Shown: positions 1-9,820, counted from the first letter of the stretch. The stretch: DNA of 64,000 nt from Gordonia humi (GCF_014197435.1 NZ_JACIFP010000001.1:4774001-4838000), one strand, 5' to 3'. Program-made: numbers and translations. Notes: generated by a model not told the origin, from the sequence alone.

Positions 1-13
1 GGTGATCCCCGGC

Positions 14-667
14 ATGTCGACATACGAGGTGCGAGTCAATCTGTCCCGCAACGGGATCGATAGCACCGGCGACTGGGTGTCGCACCTGGGTTCGTGTCTG
101 GATCCGGACATGTTCGGCGATCTGGGATTCGTCCTCGACGTGCGGGCGGAGATGATGCGGCGCGAGGGCCGAGCCGTCTCCGTCGAGCACTGGCGCGCCG
201 AACTCCACGAGTTCCTCGCCGCGAGCGGCCAGGACGACGACGCGCACGAGGCGGTCGATCGGATCTGCACCGCGGTGGACGAGGTCGACGGTTGGATCGC
301 CGCGGCCGGCCTGCTCCCGGCGGGCACGGCGTTGCGCTCGGTGATCGGCGCCCAGTGCTCGCGGGCGGTGACCGCTCTCCGTTGGGGCGCCCAGTCCGGC
401 TACGGCGACGCCGACGCCGTCCGCCAGGGGCTGTTCGCGGCCCGCGATCTCGCCGGTCGCCACTTCGCCGACTGGACCGAGTACGGTACGTCGGTCCTCG
501 CCGGGTGGGCCTTGAGCGAGGCGCCCGAGAACCGTCGCGCCGCGTGGGACGCCGGTCTGCCCGCCCTCGCCACTCTCCTGACCGCCGTCGACAGTCCGTG
601 GCGCAACCTCGACTTCCCGCTCACCGCAGACTTCACCGGTCTGCCCGACCTTCTCGGAGACGACTGA
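14..667 (+). CDS. DUF1266-like protein (possibly 5'-incomplete)
   Basis: Protein of 217 aa from the ATG at 14; an in-frame GTG at 2 would add four residues, and because the window opens here the true start may lie upstream. I see no Shine-Dalgarno in the few bases available. The C-terminal half has the pattern of the DUF1266 family: a WGAQSGYGD block, an alternating A/R helix, then FADWTEYG and a closing SPWRNLDFP. No signal peptide or membrane segment is visible. Its stop overlaps the start of the next gene (TGATG), which carries the same domain, so the two probably arose by tandem duplication and are translated together. No biochemical function is known to me for the family. Confidence 0.6.
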   Translation: MSTYEVRVNLSRNGIDSTGDWVSHLGSCLDPDMFGDLGFVLDVRAEMMRREGRAVSVEHWRAELHEFLAASGQDDDAHEAVDRICTAVDEVDGWIAAAGLLPAGTALRSVIGAQCSRAVTALRWGAQSGYGDADAVRQGLFAARDLAGRHFADWTEYGTSVLAGWALSEAPENRRAAWDAGLPALATLLTAVDSPWRNLDFPLTADFTGLPDLLGDD

Positions 668-1518
668 TGGCACTGTTTCGGCGACGATCGACCGACGAGG
701 AACGCGATTGGGGCACCAACGATCCCGAGAAACTCGCGGAGGTCATGGCCCGCGACTTCGCGTCGGCGCCGCTCCCCACCGATCCCGTCGGATACCTGTA
801 CGGCCCCATCGCGCAGGGACTGGCCATGTCCGGGCCGATGGCAGCGGCGAACAACGGCTGCTGGAATTCGCTGACCGACATCGGCGACCTCACCGTCACC
901 GATGTGCGCGACATCCTCGACGGCACCTGGGGCATCACCGACGCCGACGACTGGATGGAACGGCTCAACGCACTCGTGTCCTCCGGATACGGAGACTGGA
1001 TCGCCTACCACGCCGCCGACATCCGGCGGGACGCTCGGCGCGCCCGCGACGTGTCGACGCTCGACGATGCGACATGGGAACGTGAGCTGCGCGCCGAGGC
1101 CGCGCGGCTCGAGACGCAGGACGGATACGCCGACGCCCTCGTCGCGGCGATCCCCGGTATCCGCGCCGCCGAAGACACCCTCCGTCGCGGTCGGCTCCTC
1201 GCCGCCGACGAGGAGGTCGAGGCCCTCGACGCCTACGACTACGTGCGGGCGGGCAACATCGCCCGCTGGGGTGTCGCCGTCGGCTGGGGCGATCCGATCA
1301 TCGTCCGGAACGTCGCTCTCGCCGTCCGGGACGCGGCGATCGAACATTACTCGTCGTGGCGGGACTTCGGCCTCGGGATGACCGCCGGACGGATCGTGAC
1401 GTTCCCGGACACCTGGGGAAAGCGTGTGATCGACGGCGTCGAGCTGGTTCGTCCGTTCCTCGACTCGGTCCACTCACCGTGGAATCATCTGCCGTTCCCG
1501 ACCGAACCGTTGGACTGA
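667..1518 (+). CDS. DUF1266 domain protein
   Basis: Protein of 283 aa whose ATG overlaps the stop of the upstream gene (TGATG at 665-669), so the start is fixed by translational coupling. It is the better DUF1266 member of the pair: an N-terminal WGITDADDWMERL segment, the central YVRAGNIARWGVAVGWGD block, and the SSWRDFG and SPWNHLPFP motifs shared with its neighbour. Soluble and acidic, with no signal peptide. DUF1266 proteins are scattered through actinobacteria and proteobacteria, sometimes near secretion or effector loci, but no function is established. It ends 53 bp before the convergent mycoloyltransferase gene. Confidence 0.7.
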   Translation: MALFRRRSTDEERDWGTNDPEKLAEVMARDFASAPLPTDPVGYLYGPIAQGLAMSGPMAAANNGCWNSLTDIGDLTVTDVRDILDGTWGITDADDWMERLNALVSSGYGDWIAYHAADIRRDARRARDVSTLDDATWERELRAEAARLETQDGYADALVAAIPGIRAAEDTLRRGRLLAADEEVEALDAYDYVRAGNIARWGVAVGWGDPIIVRNVALAVRDAAIEHYSSWRDFGLGMTAGRIVTFPDTWGKRVIDGVELVRPFLDSVHSPWNHLPFPTEPLD

Positions 1519-1571
1519 CGGAGTCGCTCGACGCAGGTCGAGTACACCGGACGCACGCGAACCGCCGACCG

Positions 1572-2534
1572 TCAGCGCATCGACCGCTCCAGCGTCGGCC
1601 ACGAGCGGTGCAGTTCGTCCTGCCAGTACGGCCAGGCGTGCGTGCCGACGTTCCGGAAGTGGAATGTCGCCGGAATCTTCAACTGCCGTAAGCGTTTCGA
1701 CAGGGTGATCGTGCACTGGTTCGTGGCCGCCTCGATCACGGTTCCCAGCCCCATCTGATTGGCGTACGTGTAGAGGTCGCCGTCGATGCCGGGGCCGTCG
1801 AGCCGGTCGTGCGGTCCGGGCACCCCCGAACCGTTGCTGATGTAGAGCGTGGTGCCGCGCAGCTTGTCCGCGTGGACGACGGGATCGTTGGCACGCCACC
1901 CGGGCCCGTCTTCGGGTCCCCACATGTTCTCGACGTCGCCGCCACCGCGGGATTCGATGACGATCTTGATGTACAACTGACCGAACGGCGTGCTCGTCTC
2001 GGCGCAGCCGCTGTACGCGCCGACGCCGCGATAGAGACCGGGTGCGTTCTCGGCCAGGCTCAGCACCGATGTCCCCGCCATCGAGATCCCGGCGATCGCG
2101 TTGACACCGTTCGTGCCCAGTCGCGCATCGACCACCGGCGGCAGCTCCTTGGTCAGGAAGGTGGTCCACTTGTTGCGGCCGAGGACGGGATCGTCCTTGC
2201 GCCAGTCGGTGTAATAGCTGAAGGCGCCCTCCATGGGCACGACGACGTTGACGTTCTTGTCGGCGAAGAAGTCGACGACGTCGGTCCGGTCGAACCAGTT
2301 GGCCGCGTCTTCGCCGCCGCCGGCTCCGTTGAGGAGATACAGGGTGGGGCGCGGCGCGCTCGTGTCCGCGGGACGGAGCACGCGCAGCGGGATCGCCCGC
2401 CCCATCGATGCCGACCACACGGTCATATCCGTCACGTGTTCGGATGATTTCGCGTGCGCGGGAGCGACGGCGAATCCGCCGACCACCAGCAGCATCACGG
2501 TCAGAACCACGACGACACTTCGTACTCTGTGCAC
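1572..2534 (-). CDS. Secreted mycoloyltransferase (antigen 85 / Myt family)
   Basis: Protein of 320 aa with a clear signal peptide (basic MHRVR, hydrophobic residues 7-24, APAHA cleavage region). It has an alpha/beta-hydrolase fold of the esterase D / antigen 85 family: oxyanion-type YLLNGAGGG (66-74), nucleophile elbow GISMAG with Ser151, probable acid Glu268, and His299 in HAWPYW, matching the Ser-Glu-His order of Ag85. Cys177 and Cys274 could form a disulfide. Family members move mycolic acids between trehalose monomycolate and arabinogalactan, trehalose or, for corynebacterial MytC, small porin polypeptides. GTG start, with AGAGAGG about 10 nt upstream. It lies downstream, on the same strand, of two micro-ORFs and groEL2, suggesting a protein substrate may be encoded next door. 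Specificity cannot be read from sequence alone; a simple esterase is the alternative. Confidence 0.85.
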   Translation of the reverse strand: MHRVRSVVVVLTVMLLVVGGFAVAPAHAKSSEHVTDMTVWSASMGRAIPLRVLRPADTSAPRPTLYLLNGAGGGEDAANWFDRTDVVDFFADKNVNVVVPMEGAFSYYTDWRKDDPVLGRNKWTTFLTKELPPVVDARLGTNGVNAIAGISMAGTSVLSLAENAPGLYRGVGAYSGCAETSTPFGQLYIKIVIESRGGGDVENMWGPEDGPGWRANDPVVHADKLRGTTLYISNGSGVPGPHDRLDGPGIDGDLYTYANQMGLGTVIEAATNQCTITLSKRLRQLKIPATFHFRNVGTHAWPYWQDELHRSWPTLERSMR

Positions 2535-2578
2535 CGGCCTACGGCCTCTCTTCGAATGGACGGTTACTCTCGGGAACG

Positions 2579-2621
2579 CAATCGTGGTGCGACCGTGTAC
2601 CAGACGGTCGCACCACGATTG
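2579..2621 (-). terminator. Perfect 18-bp hairpin between micro-ORFs and mycoloyltransferase
   Basis: Arms 2579-2596 and 2604-2621 are perfectly complementary (18 bp) around a 7-nt loop. It begins 15 bp after the stop of the 28-aa micro-ORF on the minus strand. There is no run of U, which is usual for actinobacterial terminators. It could end the micro-ORF transcript or act as a processing or stability stem that keeps that message abundant relative to the downstream gene. Confidence 0.7.
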
Positions 2622-2635
2622 TCTCGATGCTCGGG

Positions 2636-2722
2636 TCAGAGCGATCCGGTGATGAGCGACGGGATGATCGCCAGTCCGAGTTGGACCAGTTGGCTGATCA
2701 TGTCGATGAATCCGCTGAGCAC
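2636..2722 (-). CDS. 28-aa amphipathic peptide, PorA/PorH-like candidate
   Basis: GTG-started ORF of 28 codons, begins MLSGFIDMISQLVQ and ends ITGSL. The start is supported by a textbook AAAGGAG six bases upstream of the GTG. It has no signal peptide and no charge other than one Asp, and hydrophobic residues recur every three to four positions, predicting one amphipathic or membrane helix; serines near both ends could accept O-acyl groups. Size and character resemble the tiny, unprocessed, O-mycoloylated cell-wall channel peptides PorA (45 aa) and PorH (57 aa) of Corynebacterium, whose genes also lie beside groEL2. It is shorter than those and I see no alignable identity, so this is inference from context. 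It is flanked by strong hairpins and lies 51 nt downstream of a second such ORF. An alternative is a phenol-soluble-modulin-like secreted peptide. Confidence 0.6.
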   Translation of the reverse strand: MLSGFIDMISQLVQLGLAIIPSLITGSL

Positions 2723-2773
2723 AGTCGTCTCCTTTCCTCAGTTCGGTGCGAGCAGGGTGGGTCTACGGGCTTC

Positions 2774-2851
2774 TCAGATGAAGAAGTCCCAGAACTGTCC
2801 CATGATGTTGAAGAAGAAGGTGATCACATCGGTGACCGTTGTACTGCCCAT
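2774..2851 (-). CDS. 25-aa hydrophobic peptide, PorA/PorH-like candidate
   Basis: ATG-started ORF of 25 codons, beginning MGSTTVTDVITFFF and ending QFWDFFI. AGAGAGG lies about 9 nt upstream. It has no signal peptide, two Asp as the only charged residues, an S/T-rich N-terminus (possible acylation sites) and an aromatic-rich C-terminal half. With the 28-aa ORF it forms a two-gene unit on the minus strand, downstream of groEL2 (own hairpin at 3075-3113) and upstream of the mycoloyltransferase. Corynebacterial cell-wall channels are hetero-oligomers of exactly two tiny subunits, so the pairing fits. This is inference from size, pairing and neighbours, not from sequence identity. Too short for ordinary gene callers. 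Confidence 0.55.
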   Translation of the reverse strand: MGSTTVTDVITFFFNIMGQFWDFFI

Positions 2852-3074
2852 GAACTTTCGCCTCTCTTACGCGTCCCGACCGACGGCCGCCTGATTCGTG
2901 CGGCCGACGTCGATTCTGGAACGAGAGCATGTCGCGCATCACACGAAGAGGAACTTCGTTACGCCGGTGAGACCGAGTGAAGTCATTTGCGCCGATCATC
3001 CGAACGAATGGCACGCGTTCGCATGAACAATTGACAGTTGATCGATCGACAGACTCGGACCGCACCCGGACGCG

Positions 3075-3113
3075 CCGAAGGCCGGCCACCCCCTTGGGGT
3101 GACCGGCCTTCGG
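3075..3113 (-). terminator. groEL2 terminator hairpin
   Basis: Arms 3075-3092 and 3096-3113 pair over 18 bp with one C-A mismatch and a 3-nt loop. It starts 44 bp after the groEL2 stop in the direction of transcription. No U tract. It separates groEL2 from the micro-ORF unit, so those probably have their own promoter in 2852-3074, where I could not pick a convincing -10/-35 pair. Confidence 0.75.
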
Positions 3114-3156
3114 TCGAGATCTGCGATCTGGCGCAGGTGTTCCGATCCCGGTGGGA

Positions 3157-4812
<1,656 letters not shown>

Positions 4813-4890
4813 CTAAGTATTCGGAGGGTCGGACTCGATGCCCGCGACGGACGACCGGGGTGTCTTGTGAACCGGCCTCACCGTTCCGAC

Positions 4891-4917
4891 CTGGCACTCA
4901 CATGCCGCGAGTGCCAA
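4891..4917 (-). promoter_or_regulatory. CIRCE operator (gene-proximal copy)
   Basis: CTGGCACTC, nine bases, then GAGTGCCAA (4891-4899 and 4909-4917). This is the actinobacterial variant of the CIRCE inverted repeat (TTAGCACTC-N9-GAGTGCTAA) bound by HrcA. It lies about 110 bp upstream of the groEL2 ATG and 8 bp from a second copy. Confidence 0.85.
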
Positions 4918-4925
4918 GTTCCGTT

Positions 4926-4952
4926 TTAGCACTCGGGTACCGAGAGTGCAAG
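4926..4952 (-). promoter_or_regulatory. CIRCE operator (distal copy)
   Basis: TTAGCACTC, nine bases, then GAGTGCAAG (4926-4934 and 4944-4952), seven of nine matches in the second arm to the HrcA consensus. The rest of the 357-bp gap (4783-5139) holds the groEL2 leader on one side and the leader of the divergent monooxygenase gene (GGAAAGGA before its ATG) on the other; nothing else was recognised there. Confidence 0.85.
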
Positions 4953-5139
4953 GGATCTCGACCGCGGTCCGCCCGAGTGCGGCCGATGGAGCGGATCGCG
5001 GTCGGCCGAGGGCGCGAACGGCTCCGACGAACACACGTAGCGGACCACGTAGCCACCCCATGGCGGACACCCACCAGTACCGAGCATCGTGAGCTGGGAC
5101 ACATCAGTTCGCCGCCTCGGCGACAGGAAAGGATCACCC

Positions 5140-6327
5140 ATGACCGTCACCGTTCCCGACACCGACCGCGCCTCGCGTACCGAGTACTGGCTCGACCGCG
5201 CTCGTTCCGCCGCCGAAGTGATCGAGGCCGAAGCCGACGCGATCGAGGCCGAGGCCACGATCACCGAACGCGCCTACCGCGCCCTCGCCGACAACGACCT
5301 GTTCTGGATTCTGATCCCCGAGGAGTACGGCGGCGCGGGTCTGGACATCGTGAGCGCGTTCAAGGTGGTCCAGGAGATCGCCCGCGCCGACGGCTCCGCC
5401 GGGTGGGCGTTCATGGCGAACGCGTGCAGTATGGCCGTCGCCGCCGGATTCACCGATCCCGACGGGGCCCGGGAGATGTTCGCCGGCGAGCCGCGCGGCA
5501 TCACCGCGGGCATGGTGGTGCCGACCGGCTCGGCCGTCCGCGTCGACGGCGGCTACCGCGTGACCGGCCGTTTCCAGTTCGCCAGCGGATCGGCGCACGC
5601 GTCGTGGATCGGCGCCGGGTTCATCGTGTCCGACGACGACGGACAGCCGATCATCGACGAGAACGGGCAGCCGGACGCCCACATCGCCTGGATTCCGCGC
5701 GATGAGGTGGAGTTCCTCGACAACTGGAACGTGATGGGAATGGTCGGCACCGGCTCGTACGACTACCAGGTCGTCGACGTGTTCGTCCCCGAGCGCTTCA
5801 CGATGGAGACCTTCTCCACCGACCCGGTCCGTCCCGAGCCCGTGTACCGCCTCGGTCTGATGGGCATCGGTGTCGGCGGACACGCACCGGTGGCCCTCGG
5901 GCTCGCCGAACGCGCCCTGCAGGAGATCGTCGGCATCGTCGAGGGCAAGATCCGCCCCGGCTACACCGGACCGGTGGGCGAATCGGACCTCTTCCGCATC
6001 GACTTCGCCCGCCACGAGGCCCGATACCGCGCCGCGCGCGCCTTCGTCTACGAGGTCTTCGGCGACGCCCAGGCCGCCGTCGACGCCGATCGTCCGCTCA
6101 CCGAGGAGCACAACGCCCGGCTCCGCCAGGCCGCGACCTGGGCCCAGGAGGTGGCCGGCGACGTGGTCATGTTCGCGCACCGCTGGGCGGGCAGCGCCAC
6201 CGTCCGCCAGCCGAGCGCCCTCGGCCGTTGCGTCCGCGACGCCGCGGTCGCCACACAGCACGCGCTCGTCGACCGGATGACGCTCGTCGACGCGGCGCCC
6301 GCCATCATGCCCGCCTACCGCCGCTGA
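5140..6327 (+). CDS. Flavin-dependent monooxygenase, acyl-CoA dehydrogenase fold (HsaA-like)
   Basis: Protein of 395 aa. The N-terminal helical domain ends in ILIPEEYGGAGLD, followed by the beta domain (TGRFQFASGSAHASW) and a C-terminal 'type 2' acyl-CoA-dehydrogenase domain, the arrangement of group D flavin monooxygenases such as HsaA (second-ring hydroxylation in steroid breakdown) and of C-N/C-S monooxygenases. Such enzymes take reduced FMN or FAD from a separate reductase; a flavin reductase is encoded at 10497-10985. The ATG at 5140 was preferred to upstream starts because GGAAAGGA lies just before it. A mycofactocin-type SDR follows 47 bp later. Substrate unknown; a true acyl-CoA dehydrogenase is less likely because the C-terminal domain is of the monooxygenase type. 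Confidence 0.75.
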   Translation: MTVTVPDTDRASRTEYWLDRARSAAEVIEAEADAIEAEATITERAYRALADNDLFWILIPEEYGGAGLDIVSAFKVVQEIARADGSAGWAFMANACSMAVAAGFTDPDGAREMFAGEPRGITAGMVVPTGSAVRVDGGYRVTGRFQFASGSAHASWIGAGFIVSDDDGQPIIDENGQPDAHIAWIPRDEVEFLDNWNVMGMVGTGSYDYQVVDVFVPERFTMETFSTDPVRPEPVYRLGLMGIGVGGHAPVALGLAERALQEIVGIVEGKIRPGYTGPVGESDLFRIDFARHEARYRAARAFVYEVFGDAQAAVDADRPLTEEHNARLRQAATWAQEVAGDVVMFAHRWAGSATVRQPSALGRCVRDAAVATQHALVDRMTLVDAAPAIMPAYRR

Positions 6328-6374
6328 ACCACGCACACACACACAGCACACGTCAACCGAGAGGAGCACGAATC

Positions 6375-7211
6375 ATGGGACAGCTGGACGGCAAGGTCGC
6401 CCTCGTCACGGGAGCGGCGCGCGGACAGGGGCGCTCGCATGCCGAGCGGCTCGCCGAGGAGGGCGCCGACATCATCGCGATCGACATCTGCGACACCCTC
6501 GAGAGCACGGACTATCGGGGATCGACCCGCGAGGATCTCGACGAGACCGCGAGGTACGTGGAGAAGACCGGCGCGCGGGTGATCACCGAGGTGGTGGACG
6601 TCCGCGATCTCGGGGCCCTCGAACGCGCCGTCGCGGCGGGCATCGCCGAGTTCGGTCGGCTCGACACGGTGGTGGCGAACGCGGGCATCTTCTCCTCCGC
6701 GCCCCTCCACGAACTGACCGAGCAGCAGTGGGACGAGATGATCGGCGTCAATCTGACGGGTGTGTGGAAGACGATGCGCGCCACCGTTCCCCATCTCATC
6801 GAACAGGGTGAGGGCGGGTCGATCATTCTGATCAGCTCCACCGGCGGCCTGCAGGGGTTCCCCAACTTCGCGCATTACGTCGCGGCCAAGCACGGTGTCA
6901 CCGGACTCGCCCGCACCGCGTCGAACGAACTGGCGTCGCACATGATCCGATGCAACTCGGTGCACCCGTCGTCAGTGCTCACCGACATGATCGATCACGA
7001 GGCGATGTACCGGCTGTTCCGGCCGGATCTGCCCGCGCCCACGCACGACGACTTCCGGGAGGCATGCCAGTCCGGGATGAACCTGCTGCCGATTCCGTGG
7101 CTGGAGCCGGTCGACATCTCGAACGCCGTCGTCTGGCTCGCCTCCGACGCGTCACGGTACGTCACCGGCGTCGCGCTGCCGATCGACGCCGGAGCGATGT
7201 CGAAGGTCTGA
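6375..7211 (+). CDS. Mycofactocin-coupled SDR oxidoreductase (carveol dehydrogenase-like)
   Basis: Protein of 278 aa. Nucleotide-binding TGAARGQG (14-21), DICD acidic end of beta 2, NAGI, and catalytic Ser...Tyr-x3-Lys in ISSTGG and HYVAAKHG. The early GARGQGRSHA and the insert after DICD (residues 38-60) are marks of the SDR subfamily that keeps its NAD tightly bound and passes electrons to mycofactocin; carveol dehydrogenase of Rhodococcus belongs here. GAGAGGAG precedes the ATG. Together with the upstream flavin monooxygenase it suggests oxidation of a cyclic alcohol or terpenoid-like compound. No mycofactocin biosynthesis genes are in the window. Confidence 0.8.
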   Translation: MGQLDGKVALVTGAARGQGRSHAERLAEEGADIIAIDICDTLESTDYRGSTREDLDETARYVEKTGARVITEVVDVRDLGALERAVAAGIAEFGRLDTVVANAGIFSSAPLHELTEQQWDEMIGVNLTGVWKTMRATVPHLIEQGEGGSIILISSTGGLQGFPNFAHYVAAKHGVTGLARTASNELASHMIRCNSVHPSSVLTDMIDHEAMYRLFRPDLPAPTHDDFREACQSGMNLLPIPWLEPVDISNAVVWLASDASRYVTGVALPIDAGAMSKV

Positions 7212-7225
7212 CTCCGCGGGCGGGA

Positions 7226-9820
7226 CTACGCCGCGCCGACCACCGCGGAGACCTCGGTGCGGCGGGTCAGACCGAGTTTGCCGAGGAGATGTTCCACGTG
7301 CCCTTCGACGGTCCTCGTCGACAGCACCAAGCGTTCGGCGATCTCCCGGTTGGTCATTCCCGCGGCGACCAGATCGGCGACCTCCCTCTCGCGCGGCGAC
7401 AGCCCCGCGAGACGGAGGTCGTCGTCGGTGTCCGGCGCCGGGGACACCTGGCGATCGAACAGGAACTCGTCGAGGTCGGCGGCCGACATCGCGGTTCCCG
7501 CCGTCCACGCACGATCGAAGACCCCCTCCCCGCAGTGGCGGCGGGCGTCGTCGAGCGCCTTGGTCCGCATCGCGTTCCACCGTTCGGATCCGTACAGCTG
7601 CCTGCCGACCGATCCCCACATGGCCGAGGCCGCGCCGAGGACGACGGCGGCCCGGCGACCGTCTCCGCGCGCGGCCAGCGCCCAGCCGAGGAGATCGGTC
7701 ATGAGCGTCGTGCCGACGACGTCGCCGAAGTCGCGGTGGCCGCTGAGCGCCTCGGTGGCGAGTTCGGCCGCGGCGTCCTCCTCCCCGCGCAGCAACGCGA
7801 CGAGGCCGAGCCCGTAGGTGGCGTAGGCGTGGAACCAACGTTCGCCGATCGCCGCGGAGCCGTCGTGCACCTCGGTGAAGGCGGCCTCGGCCGCATCGAC
7901 GTCCTGGGTCACACTGAGCAGCATTCCCCGGTGCACCTGCAACGTCGCCAGCAGCGCGGGTCCGCCGCCGATGACGCGGTATCGCGTCTCGGCTTCGTCG
8001 AGCAGCACCCGCGCCTGGCCGACGTCGCCGGCGAAGAACTCACGCAGGCCCGCGGTGTGCTGCGCGAACGCGTCGGTCACCGGATCGAGCCCGGCCGATA
8101 TCTCGCGGGCGCGCAGCACGCTGTACTCCGCCGCGTCCCGGTCGCCCTGCAGCGTCTGGACCAGGGCGAGCACCGACAGGATCCGCCCCTTGGCGCGGGC
8201 GTCGACCCCGTCGAGCTCGAGGGCCTGCGTCAGCCACATGCGGTGTTCACGGATCGATATCCCGCACGCCCACAGGAACCGTGCGCTGCCGAGCGCCTCG
8301 GCCGCGACGGCGACGGCGTCGGGATCGCCGGAGGTCGTCATCACCCAATGCAGTGCGGCGCGGATGTTTCCCCGATTGGATCCGACGACGGTCGCCTTGG
8401 CCAGTTGATCCGGGCCGTACCAGTGCTCGTCGGAGTCGACGATCATCCGGGTACAGCAGTCGAGGAGGCGGGCGTGCAGTCGGTGCTGCTCGTGCCTCGG
8501 CGTCTTTCCCCATCCGTACTGGCGGATGGTCTCCAGCATGCGGAATCGCATCCGCCCGTCGCTCGACTCCCCGATCAGCACCGACTTCGCGACGAGCGCC
8601 GACACACAGTCGAGGACGTCCTCGGCCGGCAGAGCGTCGTCGGTGCACACGGCCTCGACCGCGTCGAGGTCGAATCCCCCGGCGAAGATCGCGGCCCGCT
8701 GCCACAGCAGCTGCTCACGCGTCGTGCACAGTTCGTAGCTCCAGTCGACGGTGGCCTGCAGGCTCCGATGGCGCGGCGCGAGATCGCGCGAGGTGACGCC
8801 GAGCAATGACATGCGTCGATCCAGGTAGTCCGCGAGATCATGCACCGACAGCACGCTCAGGCGAGTACAGGCCAGCTCGATCGCCAACGGCAGACCGTCC
8901 AGTCGTTCGCAGATGCGCTGCACGGCCTCCACGTTCTGCTCGTCGAGTTCGAATCCCGACAGCACCGCCGACGCCCGACGCGCGAACAGCTCCGGTGCGC
9001 CGGCACCGTCCGCGGCCATCGGCAGCGGCTGCAGGTGAAAGACGTTCTCCCCGGGCACGGCCAACAGTTCACGCGAGGTCACCAGGATCCGGAGTCGGCC
9101 GGTCTGTTCGAGCAGCCGCGCGGCGAGCTCGGCCGCACCGTCGACGACGTGCTCGCAGTTGTCCAACACCAGAAGCATCCGCCGGTCGCGAAGATAGGCG
9201 ATGAGCGCGTCGTCGGCCGAGACGTCCGACGCCGCGCGCGTCTCGAGGGCGAGCGCGTCGCACACCGTCTGGCTCAGCAGGTCCGCACTGCGCACCGAGG
9301 CGAACTCGACGAACCTGACGCCGTCCGGAAACGCCCGACGGAACTCCTCCGCCGCCTGGAGCGCGACCCGACTCTTTCCGATGCCGCCGGGGCCGACCAC
9401 CGACACCAGCCGGGACTCGCCGAGCAGACACCGCAGCTCACGCAGTTCGCGACGGCGTCCGACGAAGCTCGTCGTCTGTCCGGGGAGACCCGGGGAGCCC
9501 GACGCCACGGCGCCCACCGCATTCTCCGCGCGGACGTCCCGGACCTTCCTGGCGAGGAGCGTGCGGGAATGCTGCCAGTCGATGCGCCGACCGATCTCGG
9601 CGATGGTCACCTCGGGTTCGCGAGCGATGACGTCGCGGATCGCCCGATCGGCGTCGTCGGCCACCGAACCCCGATGCCGACGATGGTCGTCGGGCGGCGA
9701 CGGCAGCGACAGTGCGCGGCGCACGGTGTTCCGCGACATCCCCAGACGCGCGGCGATCCCCTTGATCGATTCGCCATCGTCGTGGCATCGGCGGATCTGC
9801 GCCCATTCGTCGGCGTTCAC
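7226..9820 (-). CDS. Large ATP-binding transcriptional regulator, N-terminal HTH + ATPase + LuxR HTH
   Basis: Protein of 864 aa from a GTG preceded by GAGAAGGGG; the reading frame stays open upstream but that part lacks family character. Residues 1-40 form a helix-turn-helix of the IstA/resolvase kind (SIKGIAARLGMSRNTVRRAL). An NTPase domain follows: Walker A GPGGIGKS (143-150), Walker B near 208-220 (RMLLVLDNCEHV) and a TSRE sensor. Then a long TPR-like helical region, and a C-terminal LuxR/GerE HTH (LSPREREVADLVAAGMTNREIAERL). This resembles LAL/AfsR-type regulators that sense small molecules through the ATPase and TPR part. It lies convergent with the SDR gene and divergent from the SnoaL-reductase pair, so it likely controls this catabolic cluster. 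Confidence 0.85.
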   Translation of the reverse strand: MNADEWAQIRRCHDDGESIKGIAARLGMSRNTVRRALSLPSPPDDHRRHRGSVADDADRAIRDVIAREPEVTIAEIGRRIDWQHSRTLLARKVRDVRAENAVGAVASGSPGLPGQTTSFVGRRRELRELRCLLGESRLVSVVGPGGIGKSRVALQAAEEFRRAFPDGVRFVEFASVRSADLLSQTVCDALALETRAASDVSADDALIAYLRDRRMLLVLDNCEHVVDGAAELAARLLEQTGRLRILVTSRELLAVPGENVFHLQPLPMAADGAGAPELFARRASAVLSGFELDEQNVEAVQRICERLDGLPLAIELACTRLSVLSVHDLADYLDRRMSLLGVTSRDLAPRHRSLQATVDWSYELCTTREQLLWQRAAIFAGGFDLDAVEAVCTDDALPAEDVLDCVSALVAKSVLIGESSDGRMRFRMLETIRQYGWGKTPRHEQHRLHARLLDCCTRMIVDSDEHWYGPDQLAKATVVGSNRGNIRAALHWVMTTSGDPDAVAVAAEALGSARFLWACGISIREHRMWLTQALELDGVDARAKGRILSVLALVQTLQGDRDAAEYSVLRAREISAGLDPVTDAFAQHTAGLREFFAGDVGQARVLLDEAETRYRVIGGGPALLATLQVHRGMLLSVTQDVDAAEAAFTEVHDGSAAIGERWFHAYATYGLGLVALLRGEEDAAAELATEALSGHRDFGDVVGTTLMTDLLGWALAARGDGRRAAVVLGAASAMWGSVGRQLYGSERWNAMRTKALDDARRHCGEGVFDRAWTAGTAMSAADLDEFLFDRQVSPAPDTDDDLRLAGLSPREREVADLVAAGMTNREIAERLVLSTRTVEGHVEHLLGKLGLTRRTEVSAVVGAA

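Noticed and set aside
3029..3034. TTGACA on the plus strand after groEL2
   Set aside because: No -10 at proper distance and no plus-strand gene follows; chance match.
2763..3089. 108-codon frame over the micro-ORF and terminator region
   Set aside because: Covers a terminator hairpin and has no ribosome site; in another frame from the well-supported 25-aa ORF.
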